From the IMG/VR virus record IMGVR_UViG_3300045738_000731, positions 1-35,352 of that record: DNA of 35,352 nucleotides; one strand, 5' to 3'. The DNA is from a virus. Positions 24,297 to 30,214 of the stretch are shown piece by piece (positions within the stretch are counted from its first letter, which is position 1; each line of letters opens with the position of its first letter). The translations under genes and the position numbers were made by a program. A model generated the notes under the pieces. It had not been told where the DNA came from, made no database searches, and saw nothing but the letters and a program-made list of their open reading frames with translations.

Positions 24297-24297
24297 A
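24278..24297 (+). promoter_or_regulatory. Palindromic operator, copy 2
   Basis: TACTGGTGTCATAAGACACA matches the operator at 2071-2090 in 19 of 20 positions and retains the dyad GTGTC...GACAC. It lies 46 bases before the lone plus-strand gene at 24344 and also at the start of the large terminase gene. A good -10 box downstream is not clear. The same protein probably binds both sites. Confidence 0.6.
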
Positions 24298-24343
24298 ATC
24301 CGATAGATTCAACCAGGATTCTGTATCTCATTAGGAGGCGACT

Positions 24344-24541
24344 ATGACCATCAAATATGTACGCACCAAAGGCGGCAACGCCTGGGTACAGGTAGGCGAA
24401 CGCAACGAAGAAGAATGGGACGAGTTGCTGAAAACCGCTGGCGGTTGCAGGGGCGTCACCTCGGTGAACTACCGAGCAGCCCGGGCTGCCCAGAAGGCTG
24501 ATCGCCAAGCTGACTCTGAAGACCTAAAGCCCCAAGAATAG
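24344..24541 (+). CDS. Lone plus-strand small hypothetical protein (65 aa)
   Basis: The 65-aa product starts MTIKYVRTKGGNAWVQVGER and is followed by a charged helical part with Ala/Arg/Lys (RAARAAQKADRQADSEDLKP). AGGAGG stands five bases before the ATG, the best ribosome site of the region. It is the only plus-strand gene inside the late module, and its last 86 bases overlap the 3' end of the 937-aa gene on the other strand. Its control sequence copies that of the plus-strand operon at 2144. It behaves like a separately regulated accessory insertion; function unknown. Confidence 0.75.
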   Translation: MTIKYVRTKGGNAWVQVGERNEEEWDELLKTAGGCRGVTSVNYRAARAAQKADRQADSEDLKPQE

Positions 24542-27269
24542 CGACAGAAGGCAACGCGATACTCGGATCGGCAAGGGCTCTCCGTAACGCATCGTAGCCG
24601 CTCTGGCCGGCTTCCACGGCCTTGATGAATATGTTCCGCGCCCTGATCACATCGGGATTCTGCGGCCTACCCGATTGAGCCGCGAAGGCTTCGTCGGCCC
24701 TTGCGTTGATCTCCATGCGCTGTGCCAACCGCGCCTCTATCGCCCTAGCCACTTCCGGCTCGGCGTCCATCAAATCCAAGAAAGTCTGGGTGGCGCTTCC
24801 TGACCCCGGCTGTGTGAGATCGAATCCGATATAGCCCGATTGCGCTTTGACTCTCTCTAGCTTGGCGTCAGGGAAAATCTGACCAATTTCGGTGCCAAGG
24901 TCGCCTTTTGTAAGGCGCGATTGCAACTCCCACCCATTGATATTCCACTTTTCGAGTCGGGCTTTTTCTGCGTCCGTAAGCGATGACTTCGCCGTGAGTC
25001 TCGCGGCCCACCCCGGCGTCTGTGTTGGATCTTCGATCAGATTCACGCCGGCGCCCGTATCCGATACGAACCATCCATTCTGATCGGCAATGTCATGTAT
25101 GGCTTTCAATTCTGCTTCGGTAGCGGCGCGATTCAACGGAATATGAACGCTCGTTCTCTGCCACAACTGATTTTGCGTTTGAGATTGAGGGATCAGATAG
25201 TGCCACGATCCAGCGTTCTGCACATCAGCGTATGCCCTGCCGCCTTCGACCGTGTTCAGCAGCCGTTCTGACTGCTCTATCAATTTGCCGTCCCGGGAAT
25301 ACACAAGCGGCCTGTGAACTTCCAGCGGGTTGAATTCGAGGAGTCCACCCTGTGGCCGGAAGCTGCCCGTGCTACTCAGGGTTGGATCCTGCATAACCCC
25401 TACTTCCTCATAGAGCAGATCACGCCCCCCGGGCCCTATCTGCTGGGCAGTTTTGCCTCTGCTGTAGGCGGCACGTTCAGCGGCTGGCCGGTCCTCCATC
25501 CGAATATGGGGAGTAGCTTGCGGATATTTCGCCATGTCGATCACAGCAGGAACTTGTTCGGTGGTCGCATACCCGTGGTATCTCGGACCGAGCGCGGCAT
25601 AGCCTCCCGGTGGGCCTATCTTCTTGACGCTCGGATCGCGAATTTGAGCGCCCCTCCATGCAGCGGCCTGTGTATTGAGGGGATCCCAATCATTAAAGCC
25701 ACCGACCTTATTGTCGTTCATGTACTTGATGATCACCTCGAGCTCGTCATCCATGAACTGGTGCTGGGATGGGCTAAACCCTCCACTCCACTTTTTCCCG
25801 CCGGGGTTTTTCGTGTCCGGTATGTGGCGATACCCCAACGCTCGACCTTCCCAGATATCATGCACGGCACGATCACCAAATTGTGGATATCTGGTCACTT
25901 GAATGTTTTGCCGATAAGGATCCAGTTTTTCCCCCAACCACGAAGCCCCTACACGCGGGGCGGTGCGCTCGAGAGCCGCGTCATATCTCGGTGCCAATTT
26001 TTCTGGGTACGGGCCACCACGAATAGGATCACCCACAGCCCGTTGTGACAGCACTTCGCTTGTGCTGCCCAGGCTTACACTGGGTTTGCGCCCCTGTGAT
26101 CCAATCGCCAGGAGATTCGCGTTTAGTTCACGGTTTCCACGCCCTCGGGGGGACGCCAGATCGATCCATCGAGAGGACTGCGAATACCAATCTCTGCCCT
26201 CGATGCCCTCGATAGCTTGCGCGATATATTCGCGCCTCATCCTCTCCAACTTCTCAGGAGAATCGACCCTGGTCGCTCCATGCATGGGACCGCCCACATA
26301 TGCCCCGTCTTTATGGGTCTTCATAACCCTGCCTGGGATGCCAGGCGCTGATCCGACAGCAGGAAGATTGTCGATGTAGATAGTTCTAGTAGCAGCTTCT
26401 TCGGGGGTGAGGCCGGTCCTCGAATCTCGAGCACCTCCAATCGGTAAGCCCGAATCGTCAAGCTCGATCTGGCGTCCGATTGTCGCCGGTTCTCCAGGCA
26501 ACGGGCGAGAAGGCTCCACCCTCGTAGATGCTCGCATTCCCAGATCGTCAACAGGATCGGCTGCGTCCCGCGCAGCCCTTCGTGCTGCTTGTGCGGCCTG
26601 TGCTGCCTCGGCCTCGATCCTTGCGGCCCTCCTCGCTGTTCTCAGCGCCGGCATAGCCAACATACCGAAGCCGGGGATGGCCGAGAGGAGTTCTAGCGAA
26701 CCTATCGCCGTGCTGCCCTCCGGATCCCTCAATTCACCCACGCCCCGTACCGCTGCCGCTAGATCGGCACCGAGGCCACCAACGACCTCGCTCGTCAACA
26801 TCCCAGCAAAACCGCCAGCCCTGCCGGCGGCTGTGTCCGGAGCTCGAGGGGCGGCGGGGCTGTCGATGATGTCCGTTATCCAGCCGCCGGGGCCACCTAC
26901 CGATTCCGCACCGAGGGTGCGGGCAAGATCGAGTAGGCCACGCGGAGTCTCACGGGCCACGCCTTTACCGAAGTCGCTCACCATGCGCGGCAGCGTGTAG
27001 CGCAGATTGTCCAAGATATGACCGGGGACAGAATGCCGGAATTCGGGAGGCCCGATCGATGGGTATCCCGGCTCACCGGCCATCGCACGACGGCGATGCT
27101 CTTCCTGTTGCCGCAGGACCGGATCCATCTGGGCTTCGGGGCTCTGCCCCCATTCCTCCGCAGCCGAGAGCAGCGATTGCGGCAATCGGGTACGCGGCCA
27201 GGTGGGATCCGGATCGGGTTGATTCAGCAGTCCGTTCTGTGGACGACGATGGCGCGGGTAATGTGGCAT
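24456..27269 (-). CDS. Large virion-like or polyvalent protein (937 aa)
   Basis: A 937-aa product encoded directly before the large terminase. Residues 1-230 are Pro/Arg- and Ala-rich, with a Gly-rich hydrophobic part (SAIPGFGMLAMPALRTARRA). The middle contains RAVHDIWEGRALGYRH, FSPSQHQFMDDELEVIIKYM and a GGFNDWDPLNTQAAAWRGAQ block (about 470-550), which reminds me of regions in large multi-domain phage proteins that are carried in the virion, but I cannot name a family. Near the C terminus is HDIADQNGWFVSDTGAGVNL. Residues 807-815 (VKAQSGYIG) are duplicated at nucleotide level in the small gene at 27726. GGAAG lies four bases before the ATG. Placement before terL is unusual for an internal virion protein. 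Confidence 0.75.
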   Translation of the reverse strand: MPHYPRHRRPQNGLLNQPDPDPTWPRTRLPQSLLSAAEEWGQSPEAQMDPVLRQQEEHRRRAMAGEPGYPSIGPPEFRHSVPGHILDNLRYTLPRMVSDFGKGVARETPRGLLDLARTLGAESVGGPGGWITDIIDSPAAPRAPDTAAGRAGGFAGMLTSEVVGGLGADLAAAVRGVGELRDPEGSTAIGSLELLSAIPGFGMLAMPALRTARRAARIEAEAAQAAQAARRAARDAADPVDDLGMRASTRVEPSRPLPGEPATIGRQIELDDSGLPIGGARDSRTGLTPEEAATRTIYIDNLPAVGSAPGIPGRVMKTHKDGAYVGGPMHGATRVDSPEKLERMRREYIAQAIEGIEGRDWYSQSSRWIDLASPRGRGNRELNANLLAIGSQGRKPSVSLGSTSEVLSQRAVGDPIRGGPYPEKLAPRYDAALERTAPRVGASWLGEKLDPYRQNIQVTRYPQFGDRAVHDIWEGRALGYRHIPDTKNPGGKKWSGGFSPSQHQFMDDELEVIIKYMNDNKVGGFNDWDPLNTQAAAWRGAQIRDPSVKKIGPPGGYAALGPRYHGYATTEQVPAVIDMAKYPQATPHIRMEDRPAAERAAYSRGKTAQQIGPGGRDLLYEEVGVMQDPTLSSTGSFRPQGGLLEFNPLEVHRPLVYSRDGKLIEQSERLLNTVEGGRAYADVQNAGSWHYLIPQSQTQNQLWQRTSVHIPLNRAATEAELKAIHDIADQNGWFVSDTGAGVNLIEDPTQTPGWAARLTAKSSLTDAEKARLEKWNINGWELQSRLTKGDLGTEIGQIFPDAKLERVKAQSGYIGFDLTQPGSGSATQTFLDLMDAEPEVARAIEARLAQRMEINARADEAFAAQSGRPQNPDVIRARNIFIKAVEAGQSGYDALRRALADPSIALPSVAILGALGLQSQLGDQPSGQPGLLGSSPR
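24825..24851. repeat. 27-base exact repeat, copy 1
   Basis: These 27 bases are identical to 27744-27770 and both copies are read in the same frame on the minus strand as VKAQSGYIG. Core: GATATAGCCCGATTGCGC. Confidence 0.85.
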
Positions 27270-27270
27270 C

Positions 27271-27411
27271 CTACTTCCGCTTCCGGGGGCGAGTCCTGTG
27301 CCCTACGTTGGCCTTGAGTGCCGCGAGATGCCTACGGGCTTTCTCAGCGGTTGGATGCTTCTTGAGATCACCCCAACCCCAGGACCGTTTCACTTGAACC
27401 GTTCTCCCCAT
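27271..27411 (-). CDS. Small basic protein (46 aa)
   Basis: A 47-codon frame from the ATG at 27411 to the TAG at 27273-27271, just before the 937-aa gene (TAGGATG). AGGA is two to five bases upstream. The product (MGRTVQVKRSWGWGDLKKHP followed by TAEKARRHLAALKANVGH and an Arg/Lys tail) is strongly basic with one clear helix, suggesting nucleic acid binding or DNA-condensing. It fills the gap between the 36-aa membrane protein and the 937-aa gene, so it is probably real. Confidence 0.6.
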   Translation of the reverse strand: MGRTVQVKRSWGWGDLKKHPTAEKARRHLAALKANVGHRTRPRKRK

Positions 27412-27415
27412 GATC

Positions 27416-27526
27416 CTATACGGCATCGTCGTCAGCACGAGCGGCAGTTACGAGCAGCACCATCGGCAACATACCACAGAGGTTGCCCGCCAGGGCACCA
27501 ATAATGAACACTACGAGAGGCGGCAT
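27416..27526 (-). CDS. 36-aa membrane protein in late operon
   Basis: A 37-codon frame starts with an ATG overlapping the stop of the 66-aa gene (TGATG) and ends TAG at 27416. The product MPPLVVFIIGALAGNLCGML plus PMVLLVTAARADDDAV has one long hydrophobic segment of about 25 residues and an acidic tail. ARA followed by DDD also resembles a signal-peptidase site. It is probably a small membrane protein; a longer frame upstream of it is a shadow of the 66-aa gene. Function unknown. Confidence 0.55.
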   Translation of the reverse strand: MPPLVVFIIGALAGNLCGMLPMVLLVTAARADDDAV

Positions 27527-27726
27527 CACTTCTTCTTCAGCGACGGGAACTTCTTCTCGACGGCCCGTCTGACCTTCGACTTCTCGCCGGCAGTGCCGAA
27601 TTGCTCTACGCGAGCGAGTGCGTTCCTGGCGTGGCTGATGTCGGGGATCGGATAAGCTCGCTGTCGGGGAAGCGCAAACGAGGAGTCCTTCATGCGCTTG
27701 CGTGTCTTGGTGGTGAGCTTCGCCAT
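27526..27726 (-). CDS. Small basic conserved-type phage protein (66 aa)
   Basis: A 66-aa product, Lys/Arg-rich, with SSFALPRQRAYPIPDISHAR and a helix ending VRRAVEKKFPSLKKK. The block FALP...YPIPD.SHARNALARV is a recurring motif in small phage and prophage proteins of unknown function (the RKxxxxxSFALPxxxxYPIxD type). The ATG overlaps the previous stop (TGATG). It may bind DNA or capsid interior. Confidence 0.75.
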   Translation of the reverse strand: MAKLTTKTRKRMKDSSFALPRQRAYPIPDISHARNALARVEQFGTAGEKSKVRRAVEKKFPSLKKK

Positions 27727-28028
27727 CAGCGCCTAGTACCCCCTCCGATATAGCCCGATTGCGCTTTGACCCTCGGTTCCTGTTCGCGAGCACCCGTCTG
27801 TGCACCCGTCACATCGACCTCACCGAACTTCTCCTGACCGGCAGTGGTGGGACGCTTGGTCATGCCCAGGATTTTCTTGAGTGCCGCCTTACGCGCACGA
27901 CCGTGACCCCCTATCAACCCGGTTGCGCCAGCCCCAACCGCTCGGATTGGAGCTTCTGCGGCTCGACGTAAAGCCTTCTGCGCTTTCCGTGCCAATGCCA
28001 ATGCCTTTTTACCATTTCCGTTTGCCAT
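27726..28028 (-). CDS. Small basic Ala/Lys-rich protein with duplicated peptide (100 aa)
   Basis: The 100-aa product is very basic and Ala-rich in the first half (KKALALARKAQKALRRAAEA), then Gly-rich, suggesting a DNA-condensing or internal head protein. Its C-terminal end contains VKAQSGYIG (residues 87-95), encoded by a 27-base stretch identical to one in the 937-aa gene. GGAGG is five to six bases before the ATG. It is the first gene of the block that runs into the packaging genes. Confidence 0.75.
   Translation of the reverse strand: MANGNGKKALALARKAQKALRRAAEAPIRAVGAGATGLIGGHGRARKAALKKILGMTKRPTTAGQEKFGEVDVTGAQTGAREQEPRVKAQSGYIGGGTRR
27744..27770. repeat. 27-base exact repeat, copy 2
   Basis: Identical to 24825-24851, in frame with VKAQSGYIG in both genes. 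A repeat this long within coding DNA 2.9 kb apart suggests a recent copy event or selection on the peptide. Confidence 0.85.
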
Positions 28029-28221
28029 AAATACCTCCCGTTACCGGAACCTACCCGCCAGCCATCGACCGAGTCAAATCAAATACCGCCGCCGTAGGAG
28101 TGAATATCACCGATACCAATCATCCCTAGGTCGCTCGTCCGTCGAACGTAAACGCCCGACGACCACGATGATCAGCAGCACTGAGCCAGCAATCAAACCC
28201 AACAACCTCACCCAACCCCCC

Positions 28222-28440
28222 TGTAGTTATTTACTTGTTATTTAACTTACTTATTAGAGACGAGAAAGCCCTTATGCTATAAGGGTTTTTTGGGGGTAGG
28301 TGTTCGCAAAGGTGTCCCCAACCCCCGTTCGCAACCCCCACACAAGTGTCCCAAATATGGCTTAACTACGCCATTAAGTGGGTGTTGCAAGGTGTTCGCA
28401 AAGGTGTTCGCAAAGGTGTCCCGAACCCCCCCCTTGGCCC
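28222..28440. other. Candidate replication origin: AT-rich block and 12-bp iterons
   Basis: In the gene-free stretch 28029-28441, an AT-rich block (28224-28257) with TTATTTA repeated at an 11-base spacing (28227-28233, 28238-28244) stands out in a GC-rich genome. It is followed by 12-bp units GGTGTTCGCAAA at 28299-28310, 28391-28402 and 28403-28414 (plus a shortened copy at 28381-28390). Each cluster runs into GGTGTCCC and C-rich tracts. AT-rich DNA next to tandem iterons is classic origin architecture, and the phage encodes a replisome organiser and helicase. No DnaA box is evident. Confidence 0.5.
28269..28291 (+). terminator. Strong intrinsic terminator, plus-strand oriented
   Basis: CCCTTAT (28269-28275) pairs perfectly with ATAAGGG (28279-28285) around a three-base loop, followed by six T. 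The orientation ends plus-strand transcription, but both flanking genes are on the minus strand, so it would stop an antisense or origin-primer RNA. On the minus strand the tail is only weakly T-rich. Confidence 0.75.
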
Positions 28441-28441
28441 T

Positions 28442-28750
28442 CTAATTCGATGGCACCCGCTCTTGCCCCTCCCGGATAGAAGCCAGGTCCAAACGCTTGC
28501 GCTGCCACGGCAATAGCTTGATGCCCTCCTCATCCAGCCAGGCACCCACAGATGCAGCATCCACCACGATCGCATCATCAACACGATCCAGGCGCCGCTG
28601 TGCCTCATCGATAAGAGCTTGCATCAGCATCTTCCGAATCCGCAAATCGTCTATCTCCTCGCAAGCCCACTCTAGATCCCTCCGTAGATCCGGATAAAAC
28701 TTCATCCGGCCCCGTAACTGCTCCACAACGTCCGTGCCTCTAATCGCCAT
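28442..28750 (-). CDS. Hypothetical protein between control regions (102 aa)
   Basis: A 102-aa product, helical and charged (RRDLEWACEEIDDLRIRKML; IDEAQRRLDRVDDAIV), with no recognised domain. GGAGG lies six bases before the ATG. It sits alone between the promoter/dif-like region (28751-29181) and the iteron region (28029-28441), so it is probably the first product of the late transcript and could be a regulator or origin-associated protein. That role is only suggested by location. Confidence 0.72.
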   Translation of the reverse strand: MAIRGTDVVEQLRGRMKFYPDLRRDLEWACEEIDDLRIRKMLMQALIDEAQRRLDRVDDAIVVDAASVGAWLDEEGIKLLPWQRKRLDLASIREGQERVPSN

Positions 28751-28851
28751 CAGTCGCCTCCTGGGTGTGAGAAAATTTCGGGGAATGGTGTTTGGGTGAT
28801 TTTGTGTGTGTTGACCGAATCAATATCCCGGGCCTCTTGTTTTCGAGGGGG

Positions 28852-28886
28852 GGGTCTTTTTCTCCGAAAACCCCGAAGAAAAACCC
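28852..28886 (-). other. Hairpin in leader of the late transcript
   Basis: GGGTCTTTTTCTCCG (28852-28866) can pair with CGAAGAAAAACCC (28874-28886) with one or two mismatches. It lies between the candidate minus-strand promoter near 28897 and the 102-aa gene, so it would form in the 5' leader RNA and could act as a stabiliser or attenuator. Confidence 0.4.
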
Positions 28887-28889
28887 GAA

Positions 28890-28917
28890 AGTTCGTATAA
28901 TAGACATTATGTTAACC
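28890..28917 (+). other. dif-like XerC/XerD site
   Basis: AGTTCGTATAA (28890-28900), TAGACA (28901-28906) and TTATGTTAACC (28907-28917) align with the 28-bp proteobacterial dif site (E. coli GGTGCGCATAA, TGTATA, TTATGTTAAAT): 8 of 11 in the XerC arm, 9 of 11 in the XerD arm, correct 6-base spacer. No integrase is present, so a XerCD-dependent attachment site is possible. The same bases contain a promoter-like TATTAT on the minus strand with TTTACC 16 bases upstream, which is the main alternative reading. Confidence 0.45.
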
Positions 28918-28927
28918 TGGTAAACAT
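28897..28927 (-). promoter_or_regulatory. Candidate late promoter with inverted-repeat operator
   Basis: On the minus strand TTTACC (complement of 28919-28924) precedes TATTAT (complement of 28897-28902) by 16 bases, pointing to the 102-aa gene and the late operon. ATGTTAACC (28909-28917) and GGTAAACAT (28919-28927) form a 9-bp inverted repeat with one mismatch across the -35 region, as an operator would. Overlaps the dif-like site. Confidence 0.45.
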
Positions 28928-28936
28928 CTGAAGTCT

Positions 28937-29106
28937 ATGCACCACAACGACTTGCGGGACCGTGCCTAAACATCTGGGTGTTATGTTACCCTGAAGCTGC
29001 GTTTTCATGCGTCGATCCTGCATCGCTGGGCGCCTCGAGTTCTGAACTGGTTTGGTCGCACGGTTCTAGTTCCACGGACCTAAACCCATGCAGCACAACG
29101 ACTTAC
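28937..29106 (+). repeat. Direct repeats in control region upstream of the late operon
   Basis: ATGCACCACAACGACTTGC (28937-28955) and ATGCAGCACAACGACTTAC (29088-29106) match in 17 of 19 positions. TAAACATCTG occurs at 28921-28930 and 28967-28976, and TTATGTTA at 28907-28914 and 28981-28988. A related ACACCTCAACGACTTAC is at 2025-2041 in the early control region. They look like protein-binding sites. The rest of 28751-29181 holds no convincing gene. Confidence 0.55.
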
Positions 29107-29181
29107 AGCGGTTCGAACCGACCCGTTCTCGCGCCCGCGCATCTGTTCGGAGGCGGTGGGTGGGAGTTGGCTCAAAACCCC

Positions 29182-29733
29182 TTATCCCTCCTGGCCTTTC
29201 TCTACCCGAACGCCTTCGTCCTCGACCACCTCGTACTCGGCCTCCTGTATCTTCTCCTCGTCCTTCTGGCTGGCTTCGAGGCGAGAGGCTACGGCCTTCT
29301 CCTTAGCCCACTCCTCGACCTTCTTGAGGCTTACGAGGAACTCCTCCCCGATAGTGATCCCGACTGTAGCTGCGAGTTCTGGCTTCCCGAACTGCTTGCG
29401 GTTGAACCTTTCGGCCATCCATCGCCGGTACTCGGATCGCAGTCGGGCTCCCTGCACTGATGTTGGATCATCGCATCCATCGACTATCTCCAGACCCTGC
29501 TCGGCCCACTCACTGCCCTGGATCTCCTGCACCATCTCCCACTTGGCGTGGCGTTCCGGAGTCTCCTTCAGCCACGAGTAGAACACCCCGGTGGACATCG
29601 GTCCCACCTCTTCGGGCATCTTCTTGAGCAGCGGACGCACGCCACCGTACTTTAGGTACAAGGCAAAGACCCTATCCTCGCCGAAAGCGGTGAGCCGTTT
29701 CCCGATCGTTCTAGTGATTTTCTGTCCAGCCAT
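29182..29733 (-). CDS. terS: Terminase small subunit
   Basis: The 183-aa product starts at the ATG at 29733 (MAGQKITRTIGKRLT), where GAGGAGGAGGG lies upstream; a longer frame has no such signal. It matches small terminase subunits: an N-terminal DNA-binding HTH-like part (ending GVFYSWLKETPERHAKWE, about 48-66), then EWAEQGLEIVDGCDDPTSVQ and ARLRSEYRRWMAERFNRKQF (about 96-116), and a long charged helix. It recognises phage DNA for packaging. It ends the early operon and is split from terL by seven genes, which is unusual. The start overlaps the previous gene by 23 bases. Confidence 0.85.
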   Translation of the reverse strand: MAGQKITRTIGKRLTAFGEDRVFALYLKYGGVRPLLKKMPEEVGPMSTGVFYSWLKETPERHAKWEMVQEIQGSEWAEQGLEIVDGCDDPTSVQGARLRSEYRRWMAERFNRKQFGKPELAATVGITIGEEFLVSLKKVEEWAKEKAVASRLEASQKDEEKIQEAEYEVVEDEGVRVEKGQEG

Positions 29734-29989
29734 AACGCTTACCCTCCTCCTCGAAACTCGGCCATGAATCGACAATGATCTTGAGTCTCCTGTCCAATCG
29801 CTTCTCCGACACCGGGACACCGTCCTGATAGCGCAGCGGATCGTCGGGTGGCAGTCCTCCACCACGCAATTCCTTGATCACTTCCCTGATGTCCTGGCGC
29901 CACTCCTCTGCGTACTCGCTGATCTCCTCCAGCGGCAGTAGCTCGAGCGCAGCCAGGAGCCTGGCAGCTTTGCTATTCACCTCACTCAC
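29711..29989 (-). CDS. Small hypothetical protein (92 aa)
   Basis: A 92-aa product from the GTG at 29989, which overlaps the preceding TGA (GTGA) and has GAGG five bases upstream; a longer frame from 30100 lacks a signal. It is acidic and helical (LLAALELLPLEEISEYAEEW; RQDIREVIKELRGGG), followed by a basic part (VPVSEKRLDRRLKIIVDSWP). Not recognised. It overlaps the terS start by 23 bases, so it is translated together with it. Confidence 0.68.
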   Translation of the reverse strand: MSEVNSKAARLLAALELLPLEEISEYAEEWRQDIREVIKELRGGGLPPDDPLRYQDGVPVSEKRLDRRLKIIVDSWPSFEEEGKRYGWTENH

Positions 29990-30213
29990 TTCCCCCTCTC
30001 GGCTCGTTGTCTCGCCAATCCGTTGGCAACCCACGAGGCGGGCAGAAGCGCCACACATTGTTCTGCCGTCTGCGTCAGCGTATAGCCGAGAGAGCGCCAC
30101 CGCTCAATATCGTCAGACACACTACGCATCGTGAGCAGGTGAGATGCAAGTACGAGCGTACCCCCAAGGATCAAGGCCATGTAAGTAGCAATGAACTTAT
30201 TCCAAGTTGTCAT
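29986..30213 (-). CDS. Small membrane-anchored hypothetical protein (75 aa)
   Basis: A 75-aa product from the ATG at 30213, with AGGAGGG five bases upstream and only one base after the methyltransferase stop. An N-terminal transmembrane segment (FIATYMALILGGTLVLASHL, residues 7-26) precedes a soluble part (MRSVSDDIERWRSLGYTLTQ...). It is a type II or signal-anchored small protein of unknown role in the early operon. Confidence 0.7.
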   Translation of the reverse strand: MTTWNKFIATYMALILGGTLVLASHLLTMRSVSDDIERWRSLGYTLTQTAEQCVALLPASWVANGLARQRAERGK

Positions 30214-30214
30214 A

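Noticed and set aside
28299-28414. CRISPR-like array from repeated GGTGTTCGCAAA
   Set aside because: Units are only 12 bp, partly back to back, with no spacers of regular length and no cas genes.
29109-29120. GGTTCGAACC resembling a tRNA T-loop, possible tRNA or tRNA-derived attachment site
   Set aside because: It is a self-complementary 12-bp palindrome and no matching acceptor, D or anticodon arm is found around it on either strand.
28978-29460. Plus-strand ORF of 160 codons over the control region and terS
   Set aside because: Leu-rich shadow of terS with no ribosome site at its start.
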